Shown here: positions 55,911 to 64,000 of the stretch, in pieces
Position numbering within the stretch: position 1 is the first letter of the stretch
Layout of the letters: every line of letters starts with the position of its first letter
Source of the DNA: Mameliella sp. MMSF_3455
GTDB lineage: Bacteria; Pseudomonadota; Alphaproteobacteria; Rhodobacterales; Rhodobacteraceae
Length of the DNA stretch: 64,000 bases
NCBI RefSeq assembly: GCF_030733205.1
Contig: NZ_JASHJL010000005.1
Location: forward strand, 1-64,000
Reading direction: 5' to 3'
Position numbers and translations under genes: made by a program
The notes under the pieces: model-generated
Databases searched by the model: none
The model's input: the letters and a program-made list of their open reading frames with translations, nothing else
Told to the model about the DNA's origin: nothing

Positions 55911-56217
55911 GACGTGGCTCCTTCAAGGATCGGGCGCTGTGGCGCTTGGCTTATTGTCCCTTATCGCTGCCATCTGGCAGGGTCAACACGAGGCGCGTGC
56001 ATTCAAATCCCTGCGAACAAAAGGCTTTCCCTGAAATTGGCGGTTTTTCCTTTGTTGACAAAGGGATGCCGGAACAGGCGATGCTGCATGGCAGCACGCG
56101 CCGCGCGCAAGCGTCGCGCCCGACTTTGTGATCACGGGCCGAGAGGACGGGAATCCCGCCATGTTCAAGTGCCGCCACTTGCGCTAGCAGCCGGGAGCAG
56201 ACAGGAAAGACAATCCC
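55911..56217. other. Divergent intergenic region nuoA / ATP-grasp gene
   Basis: 307 bases with no gene. The nuoA side holds the -35/-10 candidate and palindrome (55958-55986). On the other side no ribosome site or promoter is clear, except GGAAAG about 12 bases before the ATP-grasp ATG. Confidence 0.5.
55958..55986 (-). promoter_or_regulatory. Candidate nuo operon promoter with internal palindrome
   Basis: On the minus strand TTGACC (55986-55981) is separated by 17 bases from TAAGGG (55963-55958). The spacer holds CTGCCATCTGGCAG (55967-55980), a perfect 6-2-6 palindrome suited to a dimeric regulator. The -10 is weak, so the promoter may need an activator. Confidence 0.45.
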
Positions 56218-56943
56218 ATGGCCGTTCACATCCTTGCTCCCGACGACACGATTTTCAGCGTGAACCGAGACATTGCGCGCGTGGGTTTTGCGCAGCTCGG
56301 CGAAGAGGTCCGGATTTTCGCGCCCGAGGACTTCGACGACCTCACGTTGGCCGCGGGGGACATCGTCGTGGGCGGCATCCGCTATGCCCGGAAGGGCATG
56401 GCACGGCTGGGCATTCCCGTGCTGGACCTCGACAGCATACCCGAGGCGCTGATGCCCTTTGCCGGGCGGCGCATCTGGCAATCGACGATGGCCGAGGCGC
56501 GACAGGTGGCGGGCAATGGCACGGCAATCTTCGTCAAGCCCCTGCCCGACCGGCCCAAGCTCTTTACCGGAACGCTGCTGTGCAGCTTCGCCGACCTGAT
56601 CCCAACGGCGCATATCCCCGACGAGGAAGCGGTAATCTGTGCCGATCCGGTGGATTTCGTGACCGAATACCGTGGCTTTGTCCTGCATGGCGACCTGATC
56701 GACCTGCGACCTTACCGGGGCGATCCGCTGTGCTTCCCTGACCCCGAGGTGATCCGCGCTGCGCTGGCCGCCCAATCGAGGGCGGGCGCTCCTGCGGCCT
56801 ATGCGCTGGATTTCGGGGTCACGTCTGACGGGCGGACGCTGGTGGTCGAGGTCAACGATGCCTATGCCGTTGGCGCCTATGGGCTGTCGCCGATGCGCTA
56901 CGCAAGACTGATCGCGACCCGCTGGGCGGAACTGGCCGCATGA
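56218..56943 (+). CDS. ATP-grasp domain protein
   Basis: 241 aa. It has an N-terminal region of about 100 residues, then an ATP-grasp core with IFVKPLPDRPKLFTGTLL (nucleotide Lys), FVTEYRGFVLHGDLIDL and YALDFGVTSDGRTLVVEVNDAYAVGAYG (the catalytic metal-binding acidic pair DFG...EVND). Such proteins ligate an amino acid or similar carboxylate to an amine. Substrate unknown. Divergent from nuoA. Confidence 0.7.
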   Translation: MAVHILAPDDTIFSVNRDIARVGFAQLGEEVRIFAPEDFDDLTLAAGDIVVGGIRYARKGMARLGIPVLDLDSIPEALMPFAGRRIWQSTMAEARQVAGNGTAIFVKPLPDRPKLFTGTLLCSFADLIPTAHIPDEEAVICADPVDFVTEYRGFVLHGDLIDLRPYRGDPLCFPDPEVIRAALAAQSRAGAPAAYALDFGVTSDGRTLVVEVNDAYAVGAYGLSPMRYARLIATRWAELAA

Positions 56944-56985
56944 CCCTGTGGCCAGGTTTCGGTGCCAAGATCCAGCGGTCGCCCT

Positions 56986-57366
56986 TCACCGGATCGTTGA
57001 AATCATCACATAGCCCGCCAATCCGCACATCACCAGCATCACCGGGAACCAGACGGCGCGTTCTTGCTGCGATGGGGTGATTCCGTTCAGGACGGCGCTC
57101 AGCCCACTCACGCCAAGGGCGACCCAGCCGCTCCAGCGCGGCCAACCGAGGCCGGGAAAGCCCGCCGCCGACAGGATCGCCACTGCCTGGAACAAGACCA
57201 CCGGAACAGAGACCGCCGCCACCACCCGCCCGGACAGCGGCAAAGCGCCTGCGTGCCGCCCACCCTGCGTCCAGCGACCAAGCGGCGCGCCCCCGATCAA
57301 CGCCAGTTGGAAAAAGACGATGGCAAGGCAGACAGTGGCATAGAGATGGGCAACCTGGATCAGCAT
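56986..57366 (-). CDS. Small membrane protein
   Basis: 126 aa from the ATG at 57366 (MLIQVAHLYATVCLAIVFFQ). Four hydrophobic helices are spread over the length. Upstream frame to 57552 overlaps the hydratase gene and is rejected. No family is recognised; possibly the last gene of the leucine operon (14-base gap) but with no functional link seen. Confidence 0.6.
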   Translation of the reverse strand: MLIQVAHLYATVCLAIVFFQLALIGGAPLGRWTQGGRHAGALPLSGRVVAAVSVPVVLFQAVAILSAAGFPGLGWPRWSGWVALGVSGLSAVLNGITPSQQERAVWFPVMLVMCGLAGYVMISTIR

Positions 57367-57379
57367 GGCCGCCGGTCCT

Positions 57380-58156
57380 TCATGCCCAGGGCGCGGGCCG
57401 CTTGTCGAAAAAGGCGGCGATCCCTTCCTGCGCCTCCGATGTCTCCCAGCGGTCGGCAAGGGCGTCGATGGCCCCGTCGACCTCGGCCTCGGTGACTTCT
57501 CCTCCCAGGCGCCGCAACAACGCCTTGGCGTCCCGAACCGCCCCCGGCGCACAGGCCAACGGCAAAGCGACCTCTGCCGCGACGGCCTCGTCCAATTGAT
57601 CCGCCGGAACCGCCCGGTTCAGCAGTCCCAGCGCCACGGCCTCGTCAGTGCCAAAGATACGTCCGTTCATGAAGATTTCCTGCGCCTTCACAGCGCCCAT
57701 CCGGGCCATGACATAGGGCCCGATATTGGCCGGTATCAGCCCCAGCTTGACCTCGGTCAGACCGAACTTCACCCCCTCGGCGGCCAGCGCAATGTCACAC
57801 ACGCAGATCAGCCCCAGCCCGCCGCCAAAGGCATTGCCCTGCACCTTGCCGATCAGGGGTTGCGGCAGCGCATAAAGCGCGCCCAATGCCTTGGCGATGC
57901 GCGAGGATTCCTCGCGCCGCGTCGCCCGGTCCATCTCGAACTGTTCGCGCATCCAGGCCAGGTCACCGCCGGCGCAAAAGGACTTGCCCTCTGCCGACAG
58001 GACAACCACTTTCACCTCCGGGTCTGCCGCCAGGCTGTGCGCCGTGGCCTCCAGCTCGGTCATCATCTGCGCGGACAGCGCATTGTGCTTGTCGGCCCGG
58101 CGCAGCCTGATCTCCGCCACGCCCCGCGTGTCGCGCGATACCCCGATCAACTCCAT
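57380..58156 (-). CDS. liuC: Methylglutaconyl-CoA hydratase (crotonase family)
   Basis: 258 aa from the ATG at 58156. Crotonase fold: ADKHNALSAQMMTELEA, the oxyanion segment SFCAGGDLAWMREQF, and GNAFGGGLGLICVCDIALAAEGVKFGLTEVKLGLIPANIGPYVM. By operon context it hydrates 3-methylglutaconyl-CoA to HMG-CoA in leucine breakdown. Lies 34 bases after the lyase gene. Confidence 0.85.
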   Translation of the reverse strand: MELIGVSRDTRGVAEIRLRRADKHNALSAQMMTELEATAHSLAADPEVKVVVLSAEGKSFCAGGDLAWMREQFEMDRATRREESSRIAKALGALYALPQPLIGKVQGNAFGGGLGLICVCDIALAAEGVKFGLTEVKLGLIPANIGPYVMARMGAVKAQEIFMNGRIFGTDEAVALGLLNRAVPADQLDEAVAAEVALPLACAPGAVRDAKALLRRLGGEVTEAEVDGAIDALADRWETSEAQEGIAAFFDKRPAPWA

Positions 58157-58190
58157 CTCGTCCCTTTCAATCCGTTGCCCAGCGAACCAG

Positions 58191-59045
58191 TCACGTCCCA
58201 CGCATGGCGCGCGCCATCTGGGCGGCCTTGTCCAGGACGACACGATCCAGCCCGGTGACATAGCCCCGAGCAACCAGGTGATCGTGCACCGCCTCCGTTG
58301 CCACGTTGCCCGCCGCACCCGGCGCATAGGGGCATCCCCCCAACCCGCCGACCGCCGCATCGAATACCCGCAAGCCTCGCGCCAGCGCCACGTCGATGTT
58401 CTCCAGCGCCCGACCGGATGTATCGTGGAAATGCCCTGCCAGCTGCGCCGCGGGCATCTCGTCCAGCACGACGGACAGCATGGCATCCACCGCCTCCGGC
58501 CGCCCCCGCCCGATGGTGTCCCCCAGAGAAACCTCGTAACAGCCCATGTCCCGCAAGGCCGCAACCACCCGGGCCACGGCCGCGGGCGCCACCGCCCCGT
58601 CGTAGGGACATTCCACCACGCAGGACACATAGCCACGCACGGGCAGTCCCGCCTCGCGCGCCGCCTCGGCCACAGGCACGAAGCGCGCCAGCCCTTCCTC
58701 GACCGTGGCGTTGATATTGGCCTTCGAGAAGCCCTCGGACGCCGCGCCGAACACCGCCACCTCGTCCGCCTTCGCCGCCAGCGCGCGCTCCAACCCCTTC
58801 AGGTTCGGCGTGAGCGCCGCGTAGGAGACGCCCCGCACCCGCGCAATTCCCGCCAGGACCTCTCCGGAATCCGCCATCTGCGGCACCCATTTCGGACTCA
58901 CGAAAGAGGCGCATTCGATCCGCCGAAACCCCGCGCCGGACAGCAGGTCCACCAGCGCCACCTTCTCCGCCGTGGGGATGGCGCGTTTCTCGTTCTGCAA
59001 CCCGTCGCGCGGGCCCACCTCGAAGATCTCGACCGTCTCGCTCAT
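58191..59045 (-). CDS. mvaB: Hydroxymethylglutaryl-CoA lyase
   Basis: 284 aa from the ATG at 59045. TIM barrel with EVGPRDGLQNE (metal/catalytic Asp and Arg), HFHDTSGRALENIDVALARG (metal His pair) and GGLGGCPYAPGAAGNVATE with the catalytic Cys. It splits HMG-CoA to acetoacetate and acetyl-CoA, the last step of leucine catabolism. Overlap-free, 14 bases from the GST gene. Confidence 0.93.
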   Translation of the reverse strand: MSETVEIFEVGPRDGLQNEKRAIPTAEKVALVDLLSGAGFRRIECASFVSPKWVPQMADSGEVLAGIARVRGVSYAALTPNLKGLERALAAKADEVAVFGAASEGFSKANINATVEEGLARFVPVAEAAREAGLPVRGYVSCVVECPYDGAVAPAAVARVVAALRDMGCYEVSLGDTIGRGRPEAVDAMLSVVLDEMPAAQLAGHFHDTSGRALENIDVALARGLRVFDAAVGGLGGCPYAPGAAGNVATEAVHDHLVARGYVTGLDRVVLDKAAQMARAMRGT

Positions 59046-59059
59046 CTTCTCTCTCCGGT

Positions 59060-59728
59060 TCACTCCTCCGGCACCGGGTAGAAGTCGCGCGCATAGAACC
59101 GCTGCGGCCCTTCACGCTTGACCGCCCGCCGATATCCGGCCCGTTTCTCCATCCGCGCGCGATATGCCCGAAGGCGCGGAAACCCGTCCATCTCGACATA
59201 GTAAGGCGCGGCAAAAAGGTTGAACCCCATCATGATGTCCGCCGCCGAGAATCCACCGGGCAAGAGCCAACCGGCCTCGTCCAGCGCCTCTTCCATGCCG
59301 CGCAGGGTCTGGCGCAGACGCGCCACGTGCAGCTTGACAACCACCGGTGCAGGCTTTGCCGGCGGGCGCAGGAAAACCATCTGCAGGTTCAGGTTCTCGA
59401 TCAGGCTGGCCATCGTCTCGGCATAGTGGAGCCATTGCAGGAAGGCGGGGCGCTCCGGGTGATCCGACGCGCAGGTCAGTTCCGGCGCCAGCCGCTCCGA
59501 GAGGTATTCCACGATGGCGCCGGATTCGCTCATCTCCAGCCCGTCCCATTCGATCGCCGGGATGCGGATCGCAGGAGAGACGCGCGCCAGACCGCTTTCG
59601 CGCATCTCGGGCGTGCCGATGCGGTGCTCGATCACCTCCAGCCCGCCGAACCGGTCCGGGCCGATCTCCTCGATCAGCCAGAGGACGCGAAAGCTGCGGC
59701 CGTACTGGACGTGGTGCAGGCGGATCAT
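59060..59728 (-). CDS. Glutathione S-transferase family protein
   Basis: 222 aa. Thioredoxin-like N-terminal domain (IRLHHVQYGRSFRVLWLIEEIGPDRFGGLEVIEH, with SPAIRIPAIEWDGLEMSESGAIVEYL forming the GSH site) and an all-helical C-terminal domain. It overlaps mccA by 4 bases, so it is translated with the leucine-degradation genes. Its job in that pathway is unknown, maybe detoxifying acrylyl- or enoyl-CoA-type electrophiles (inference). Confidence 0.85.
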   Translation of the reverse strand: MIRLHHVQYGRSFRVLWLIEEIGPDRFGGLEVIEHRIGTPEMRESGLARVSPAIRIPAIEWDGLEMSESGAIVEYLSERLAPELTCASDHPERPAFLQWLHYAETMASLIENLNLQMVFLRPPAKPAPVVVKLHVARLRQTLRGMEEALDEAGWLLPGGFSAADIMMGFNLFAAPYYVEMDGFPRLRAYRARMEKRAGYRRAVKREGPQRFYARDFYPVPEE

Positions 59729-61668
59729 CCGTCTTCCCCCAGCAGCACCAGCGGCGCACCCGCCTCGACCTGATCGCCCTCGGCCACCAAGACCTCCGAG
59801 ACCACGCCAGCACGGCCAGCGCGCATGGTATGCTCCATCTTCATGGCTTCCAGAACGACCAGCCGGTCGCCCTCGGCAACCTCCTGGCCCAGGCCCACAT
59901 GGACAGAGACGACCCGCCCGGGCATCGGCGCCAGGGCCCCGTCCAGGGCCCCTGCCGCCGCGGCGCCCCGCGCCAGCGGGTCGGGCAGGTCAAAGCCGAT
60001 CCCGTAGTGGGCAAAGACCGTCACCTGCCCCTCTGCCAGGTGCGCACCGGAAGCCGGGCTGCCGTCGAAGGACCACCCGCGCAGGCCCCGCCGTGCGTCA
60101 ATCACCTGCCCGTCGACCGAGATCAGCGCCGCATCCGGCCCCTTGACCATGACGCCCACGTCGCGCTGCTCACCGGCCTGCTTCAGCACCACCCTGCGCC
60201 ATTCCGGCCGCCAGAGCGCAAAGCCGGTCTCCCAGCCCGTGGCCTCTGTCAGCCCGAGTGCCGTCAGCGCCGCCTCGGCCCAGATCACCGGCGTGATCTC
60301 GGGCTGTGCGGTCAGGGCATCGATGTCGCGGGCGATCAGTCCGGTGTCCACCTCGCCCCGCGCGAACCCTGCGTGTTCCGCAAGCGCGCCCAAAAAGGCC
60401 AGGTTCGTCACCGTGCCCGCCACCCGGCTGTTGCGCAGCCCCCGCGCCAGTCGCTGCAGGGCCACGGCCCGGGTGGGCCCATGCGCCACCAGCTTGGCAA
60501 TCATCGGGTCGTAGTGCGGGCTGATGGCATCGCCCGCCCGCACGCCGGCTTCGGCGCGCAGACCCTCGGGGAACGTGAGGTCCGACAAGGTCCCCGTGGC
60601 AGGCAGGAAACCCGCCGGCACGTCCTCGGCATAGAGCCGCGCCTCGAAGGCGTGGCCGTAGATCGCCAGGTCCTCCTGCCGTGCGGGCAGGGGTTCGCCC
60701 GCAGCAACGCGGATCTGCCATTCCACCAGGTCGACGCCACAGATTTCCTCGGTCACCGGGTGTTCCACTTGCAGGCGGGTGTTCATCTCCATGAACCAGA
60801 ACCCGTCGGGGCGCAGGCCGTTCGCTCCATCGACGATGAATTCCACCGTGCCTGCGCCCTTGTAGCCGATGGCCTCGGCCGCGCGCACGGCGGCGGCGCC
60901 CATCGCGGCGCGCATCTCCTCGGTCATTCCGGGCGCGGGCGCCTCCTCGATCACCTTCTGGTGGCGGCGCTGCAGCGAGCAGTCACGTTCGAACAGGTGC
61001 ACCGCGCGCGTCCCGTCGCCAAAGACCTGCACCTCGATGTGCCGGGGCCGCTGGATGTATTTCTCGATCAGGACCGCATCATTGCCGAAGGCGGTCAGCG
61101 CCTCGGCCTTGGCCCGTTCCAGTGCATCGACGAACTCCTCCGGGTCCTCGACCAGCCGCATGCCCTTGCCGCCGCCGCCCGCGACCGCCTTGATCAGCAG
61201 CGGATAGCCGACACGGTGTGCCTCGACCTCCAGGTGACCGGGGTCCTGGTCCTCGCCCATGTATCCGGGCACCACCGGCACGCCGGCCTCGTCCATCAGC
61301 CGCTTGGCCGCGTCCTTGAGCCCCATCTGCCGGATCGCCTGCGCCGAGGGGCCGATGAAAGTCAGTCCCGCCGCCTCGACCGCCTCGACGAAATCGGGAT
61401 TCTCGCTGAGAAAGCCGTAGCCGGGATGGATCGCCTGCGCGCTTGTCGCCTGCGCTGCCTCGATGATCCGGTCCGTCCTCAGGTAGCTTTGCGACGGCGC
61501 CGCTCCGCCGATACAGACCGCCTCGTCTGCCAATGTCACGTGCAACGCCTCGGCATCCACGTCCGAATGCACCGCCACCGTGCGCAGGCCCATCGCCCGG
61601 GCGGTACGGATGACACGGGCCGCGATCTCGCCCCGGTTCGCAATCAGGATGGTGTCAAACATGGTCAT
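59725..61668 (-). CDS. mccA: Methylcrotonyl-CoA carboxylase biotin-carrying subunit
   Basis: 647 aa. Biotin carboxylase domain with TILIANRGEIAARV, ATP-grasp GGGGKGMRLV, and MNTRLQVEHPVTE; then a carboxyl-terminal biotin-carrier domain with EAMKMEH (biotin on K610). With MccB it carboxylates 3-methylcrotonyl-CoA. Biotin is added by the BirA in this window. An alternative start at 61662 (second Met) is possible. Confidence 0.93.
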   Translation of the reverse strand: MTMFDTILIANRGEIAARVIRTARAMGLRTVAVHSDVDAEALHVTLADEAVCIGGAAPSQSYLRTDRIIEAAQATSAQAIHPGYGFLSENPDFVEAVEAAGLTFIGPSAQAIRQMGLKDAAKRLMDEAGVPVVPGYMGEDQDPGHLEVEAHRVGYPLLIKAVAGGGGKGMRLVEDPEEFVDALERAKAEALTAFGNDAVLIEKYIQRPRHIEVQVFGDGTRAVHLFERDCSLQRRHQKVIEEAPAPGMTEEMRAAMGAAAVRAAEAIGYKGAGTVEFIVDGANGLRPDGFWFMEMNTRLQVEHPVTEEICGVDLVEWQIRVAAGEPLPARQEDLAIYGHAFEARLYAEDVPAGFLPATGTLSDLTFPEGLRAEAGVRAGDAISPHYDPMIAKLVAHGPTRAVALQRLARGLRNSRVAGTVTNLAFLGALAEHAGFARGEVDTGLIARDIDALTAQPEITPVIWAEAALTALGLTEATGWETGFALWRPEWRRVVLKQAGEQRDVGVMVKGPDAALISVDGQVIDARRGLRGWSFDGSPASGAHLAEGQVTVFAHYGIGFDLPDPLARGAAAAGALDGALAPMPGRVVSVHVGLGQEVAEGDRLVVLEAMKMEHTMRAGRAGVVSEVLVAEGDQVEAGAPLVLLGEDG

Positions 61669-61826
61669 CGCCCCTTGCCTCCTGCCGGTCCAACGCGGAG
61701 GGCCGTGAGGGGCCAGCCCCTCACACTCCCCGGAGTACTTTCAGCCCAAAGAAACACCGACGCCGGGGCCACCGGTTTTACGATCGTGACAAGATTCTTG
61801 ATGTCTTGCATGGTTTCCGTCCTCAT
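61665..61826 (-). other. Doubtful 53-codon frame spanning a palindrome between mccB and mccA
   Basis: The frame MRTETMQDIKNLVTIVKPVA.. overlaps the mccA start by ATGA and would fill the 160-base gap. It contains a palindromic repeat of the kind scattered in Rhodobacteraceae genomes, so the frame may be accidental. Confidence 0.3.
61705..61724. repeat. REP-like palindrome
   Basis: GTGAGGGGC-CA-GCCCCTCAC is a perfect 9-2-9 inverted repeat next to ACTCCCCGGAGTACTTTCAG. Similar palindromes recur between genes in this bacterial family, from memory. In an operon it may stabilise or trim the mRNA between mccB and mccA. Confidence 0.5.
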
Positions 61827-61831
61827 CGCGA

Positions 61832-63430
61832 TCACATCCGGAACACGCCAAAGCGCGTCTCTTCGACGGGTTTGTTCAGCGCCGCGCGCAGGGACAGTGC
61901 CAGCACCTGCCGGGTCTTGCGCGGGTCGACGATGCCGTCATCCCAGAGCCGGGCCGAGGCATACAAGGGGTGCGACTGTTCCTCGAACATCTCCAACGTC
62001 GGGCGCTTGAACTCGGCCTCTTCCTCCTCGGACCAGGTACCGCCCGACCGTTCGATGGCGTCGCGTTTCACGGTGGCCAGCACACCCGCCGCCTGGGCGC
62101 CGCCCATGACCGAGATCCGGCTATTGGGCCATGTCCAGAGGAACCGAGGCTGGTAGGCGCGGCCCGCCATGCCGTAGTTGCCCGCCCCGAAACTGCCGCC
62201 GACCAACACCGTCACCTTGGGCACGGACGTGGTGGCCACCGCCGTCACCATCTTGGCGCCGTGGCGCGCGATGCCCTCGTTCTCGTACTTGCGACCCACC
62301 ATGAAACCGGTGATGTTTTGCAGGAAAACCAAAGGGATCCGCCGTTGCGAGCATAGCTCGACGAAATGCGCGCCCTTGGACGCGCTTTCCGAGAAGAGCA
62401 CGCCGTTGTTGGCGATGATCCCGACATCCATGCCCTCGAGCTTGGCGAAGCCGCAGACCAGCGTCTCGCCGAAGCGGGGCTTGAACTCGTCGAAGTAGGA
62501 GCCATCCACGATCCGCGCGATGACCTCGCGAATGTCGTAGGGCGTGCGCAGGTCCGCGGGCACCACGCCCAGCAGCTCGTCCGGGTCATAGGCGGGCGCC
62601 TCGCCCTGCAAGGCCGGCGCCAGGATGCCGCCGCCAAGCGATCCCACCGCCCGACGCGCAAGGGCCAGTGCGTGGGCGTCGTCCTCGGCCAGGTAGTCGG
62701 CCACACCAGACAGGCGCGTGTGCACGTCGCCGCCGCCAAGGTCTTCGGCTGTCACCACCTCGCCCGTCGCCGCCTTGACCAATGGCGGCCCGGCCAGAAA
62801 GATCGTGCCCTGTTCCTTGACGATGATCGAGACATCCGACATCGCGGGCACATAGGCCCCGCCCGCCGTACAACTGCCCATGACCACGGCGATCTGGGCG
62901 ATGCCCTTGGCTGACATCCGCGCCTGGTTGTAGAAAATCCGCCCGAAATGGTCGCGGTCGGGGAACACCTCGTCCTGGTTGGGCAGGTTGGCGCCGCCGC
63001 TGTCCACAAGGTAGACGCAGGGCAGTTCGTTTTCCTCGGCGATCTCCTGCGCGCGCAGGTGTTTCTTGACGGTCATCGGGTAGTAGGTGCCGCCCTTCAC
63101 GGTGGCATCGTTGCAGATCACCATGACTTGCCGCCCCTGAACCAGACCGATGCCCGCAATCACCCCCGCACAGGGCGCCGCGCCGCCGTACATGCCATGC
63201 GCCGCCGTCGTTCCGACCTCGAGGAAGGGCGATCCGGGATCGAGAAGGTTGGCCACCCTCTCGCGCGGCAGCATCTTGCCCCGGCTCAAATGCCGGTCGC
63301 GCGCCTTTTCCCCGCCGCCGGACATGGCCAGCGCGGCAGCCTCCTGGATCTGGTCGAGCGCTTCGAGATGGGCCGCGCGGTTGGCTTCAAAGGCCTCTCC
63401 CGCCGTCAGCACCTGCGATTGCAGTTTCAT
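61832..63430 (-). CDS. mccB: Methylcrotonyl-CoA carboxylase carboxyltransferase subunit
   Basis: 532 aa. Acyl-CoA carboxylase beta fold: [70 protein letters not shown], and [60 protein letters not shown]. Length and motifs are those of methylcrotonyl- rather than propionyl-CoA carboxylase (the AAHGMYGG segment). Followed by the mccA gene after about 160 bases. Confidence 0.93.
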   Translation of the reverse strand: MKLQSQVLTAGEAFEANRAAHLEALDQIQEAAALAMSGGGEKARDRHLSRGKMLPRERVANLLDPGSPFLEVGTTAAHGMYGGAAPCAGVIAGIGLVQGRQVMVICNDATVKGGTYYPMTVKKHLRAQEIAEENELPCVYLVDSGGANLPNQDEVFPDRDHFGRIFYNQARMSAKGIAQIAVVMGSCTAGGAYVPAMSDVSIIVKEQGTIFLAGPPLVKAATGEVVTAEDLGGGDVHTRLSGVADYLAEDDAHALALARRAVGSLGGGILAPALQGEAPAYDPDELLGVVPADLRTPYDIREVIARIVDGSYFDEFKPRFGETLVCGFAKLEGMDVGIIANNGVLFSESASKGAHFVELCSQRRIPLVFLQNITGFMVGRKYENEGIARHGAKMVTAVATTSVPKVTVLVGGSFGAGNYGMAGRAYQPRFLWTWPNSRISVMGGAQAAGVLATVKRDAIERSGGTWSEEEEAEFKRPTLEMFEEQSHPLYASARLWDDGIVDPRKTRQVLALSLRAALNKPVEETRFGVFRM

Positions 63431-63446
63431 GTCCCTGTCCCCTTGT

Positions 63447-64000
63447 TCAATCCTGCACGGTCTCGGCCGCCGCGCGCGCTTTCAGGTCCTTGCGGATCAC
63501 CTTGCCCGTCACCGTCATCGGCAAGGCATCCAGAAAATCGATTTCCCTTGGATAGGAATAGCTTGCAAGCCGTTCCTTCACCCATTCCTGCAAGGTCCCG
63601 GCGTCGACCTCTGCGCCCGGTTTGCGGACCACATAGGCCTTGACGATCTCTGTTCGCAGCGGGTCGGGCTTGCCCACGACGCCCACAGTGGCGACAGCGG
63701 GATGGGTGAGCAGGCAGTCCTCGATTTCCGCCGGACCGATGCGGTAGCCGGCAGAGGTGATGACGTCATCCTCGCGGCCCACGAAACGGATAAAGCCCTC
63801 TTCCAACGTGCCCCGATCGCCCGTCACCAGCCAATCCCCGCGGAATTTCTCCTCCGTGGCCTCGGGCCGGTTCCAGTATTCCAGCATCATCGAGGCGCAG
63901 CCGCGCCGCACGGCGATATCGCCTTCGCCATCCACCGGCGCACCGTCCTCGGAGATCACGGCAATGTCAAAGCCCGGCACCGCCCGCCCCAAAGCGCCCG
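63447..64000 (-). CDS. Acyl-CoA synthetase (AMP-binding), C-terminal part; 5' end outside window
   Basis: 184 codons visible, open at the right edge. It covers the C-terminal adenylation region of an ANL-family ligase: [69 protein letters not shown], then [14 protein letters not shown] with the catalytic lysine (K of GKVIRKD). The sequence resembles medium/branched-chain acyl-CoA or acetoacetate synthetases. It lies 16 bases before mccB, so it is the first visible gene of the leucine operon. Confidence 0.85.
   Translation of the reverse strand, partial: GALGRAVPGFDIAVISEDGAPVDGEGDIAVRRGCASMMLEYWNRPEATEEKFRGDWLVTGDRGTLEEGFIRFVGREDDVITSAGYRIGPAEIEDCLLTHPAVATVGVVGKPDPLRTEIVKAYVVRKPGAEVDAGTLQEWVKERLASYSYPREIDFLDALPMTVTGKVIRKDLKARAAAETVQD

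Overview
The window is high-GC DNA from an alphaproteobacterium, most likely a member of the Rhodobacteraceae (Roseobacter/Rhodobacter group). The evidence is gene content and order: a 14-subunit NADH dehydrogenase locus carrying DUF5333/DUF5337 genes and a long NuoE, followed by birA-coaX-rnj; a Rhodobacter-type sqdBDC sulfolipid cluster; and a leucine-degradation (liu/mcc) operon.

Bases 1 to about 16,380 are one end of an integrated phage-like element. It abuts the 3' end of a tRNA-Val gene (16352-16426, minus strand), with a tyrosine integrase as the last gene before the tRNA. A repressor switch lies at 4425-5439. A Cro-like gene is read leftward and an S24-peptidase (CI-like) repressor rightward, and both probably have leaderless or nearly leaderless mRNAs. 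The left operon (4646 down to 1, overlapping starts and stops) holds HTH proteins, DUF2303, DUF1064, an N6-adenine methyltransferase, a GIY-YIG (T5orf172) protein and the start of an HTH replication-type protein cut by the window edge. Rightward from the repressor comes a DUF3800 cargo gene and a terminator. A second promoter with the same TGCGCA operator core then drives the right early operon (6536-16298): small proteins, a DnaQ-like exonuclease, RecT, HNH nuclease, a second methyltransferase, DUF5131, an excisionase and the integrase. No capsid, terminase or tail genes are visible, so the rest of the element lies left of base 1.

Bases 16,400-33,900 are chromosomal: two small exported membrane proteins, lon with a clear heat-shock (sigma32) promoter, sqdBDC, a beta-propeller-like periplasmic protein, tgt, a tandem pair of family-2-type glycosyltransferases, a DEAD-box RNA helicase, rnj, coaX and birA.

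Bases 33,963-55,910 hold the whole complex I locus on the minus strand (nuoA, B, C, D, E, F, G, H, I, J, K, L, M, N), interleaved with about fifteen small accessory genes. Two strong intrinsic terminators, one after nuoF and one before nuoG, appear to split it into nuoA-F and nuoG-N units. Several insert genes share peptide modules with the NuoE C-terminal extension. This is the part of the window where undescribed biology seems most likely.

Bases 56,218-64,000 hold an ATP-grasp protein divergent from nuoA, a small membrane protein, and the leucine/isovalerate operon read leftward: acyl-CoA synthetase (partial), mccB, mccA, a glutathione S-transferase, HMG-CoA lyase and methylglutaconyl-CoA hydratase. 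I found no CRISPR array, rRNA, insertion sequence or complete known defence system.
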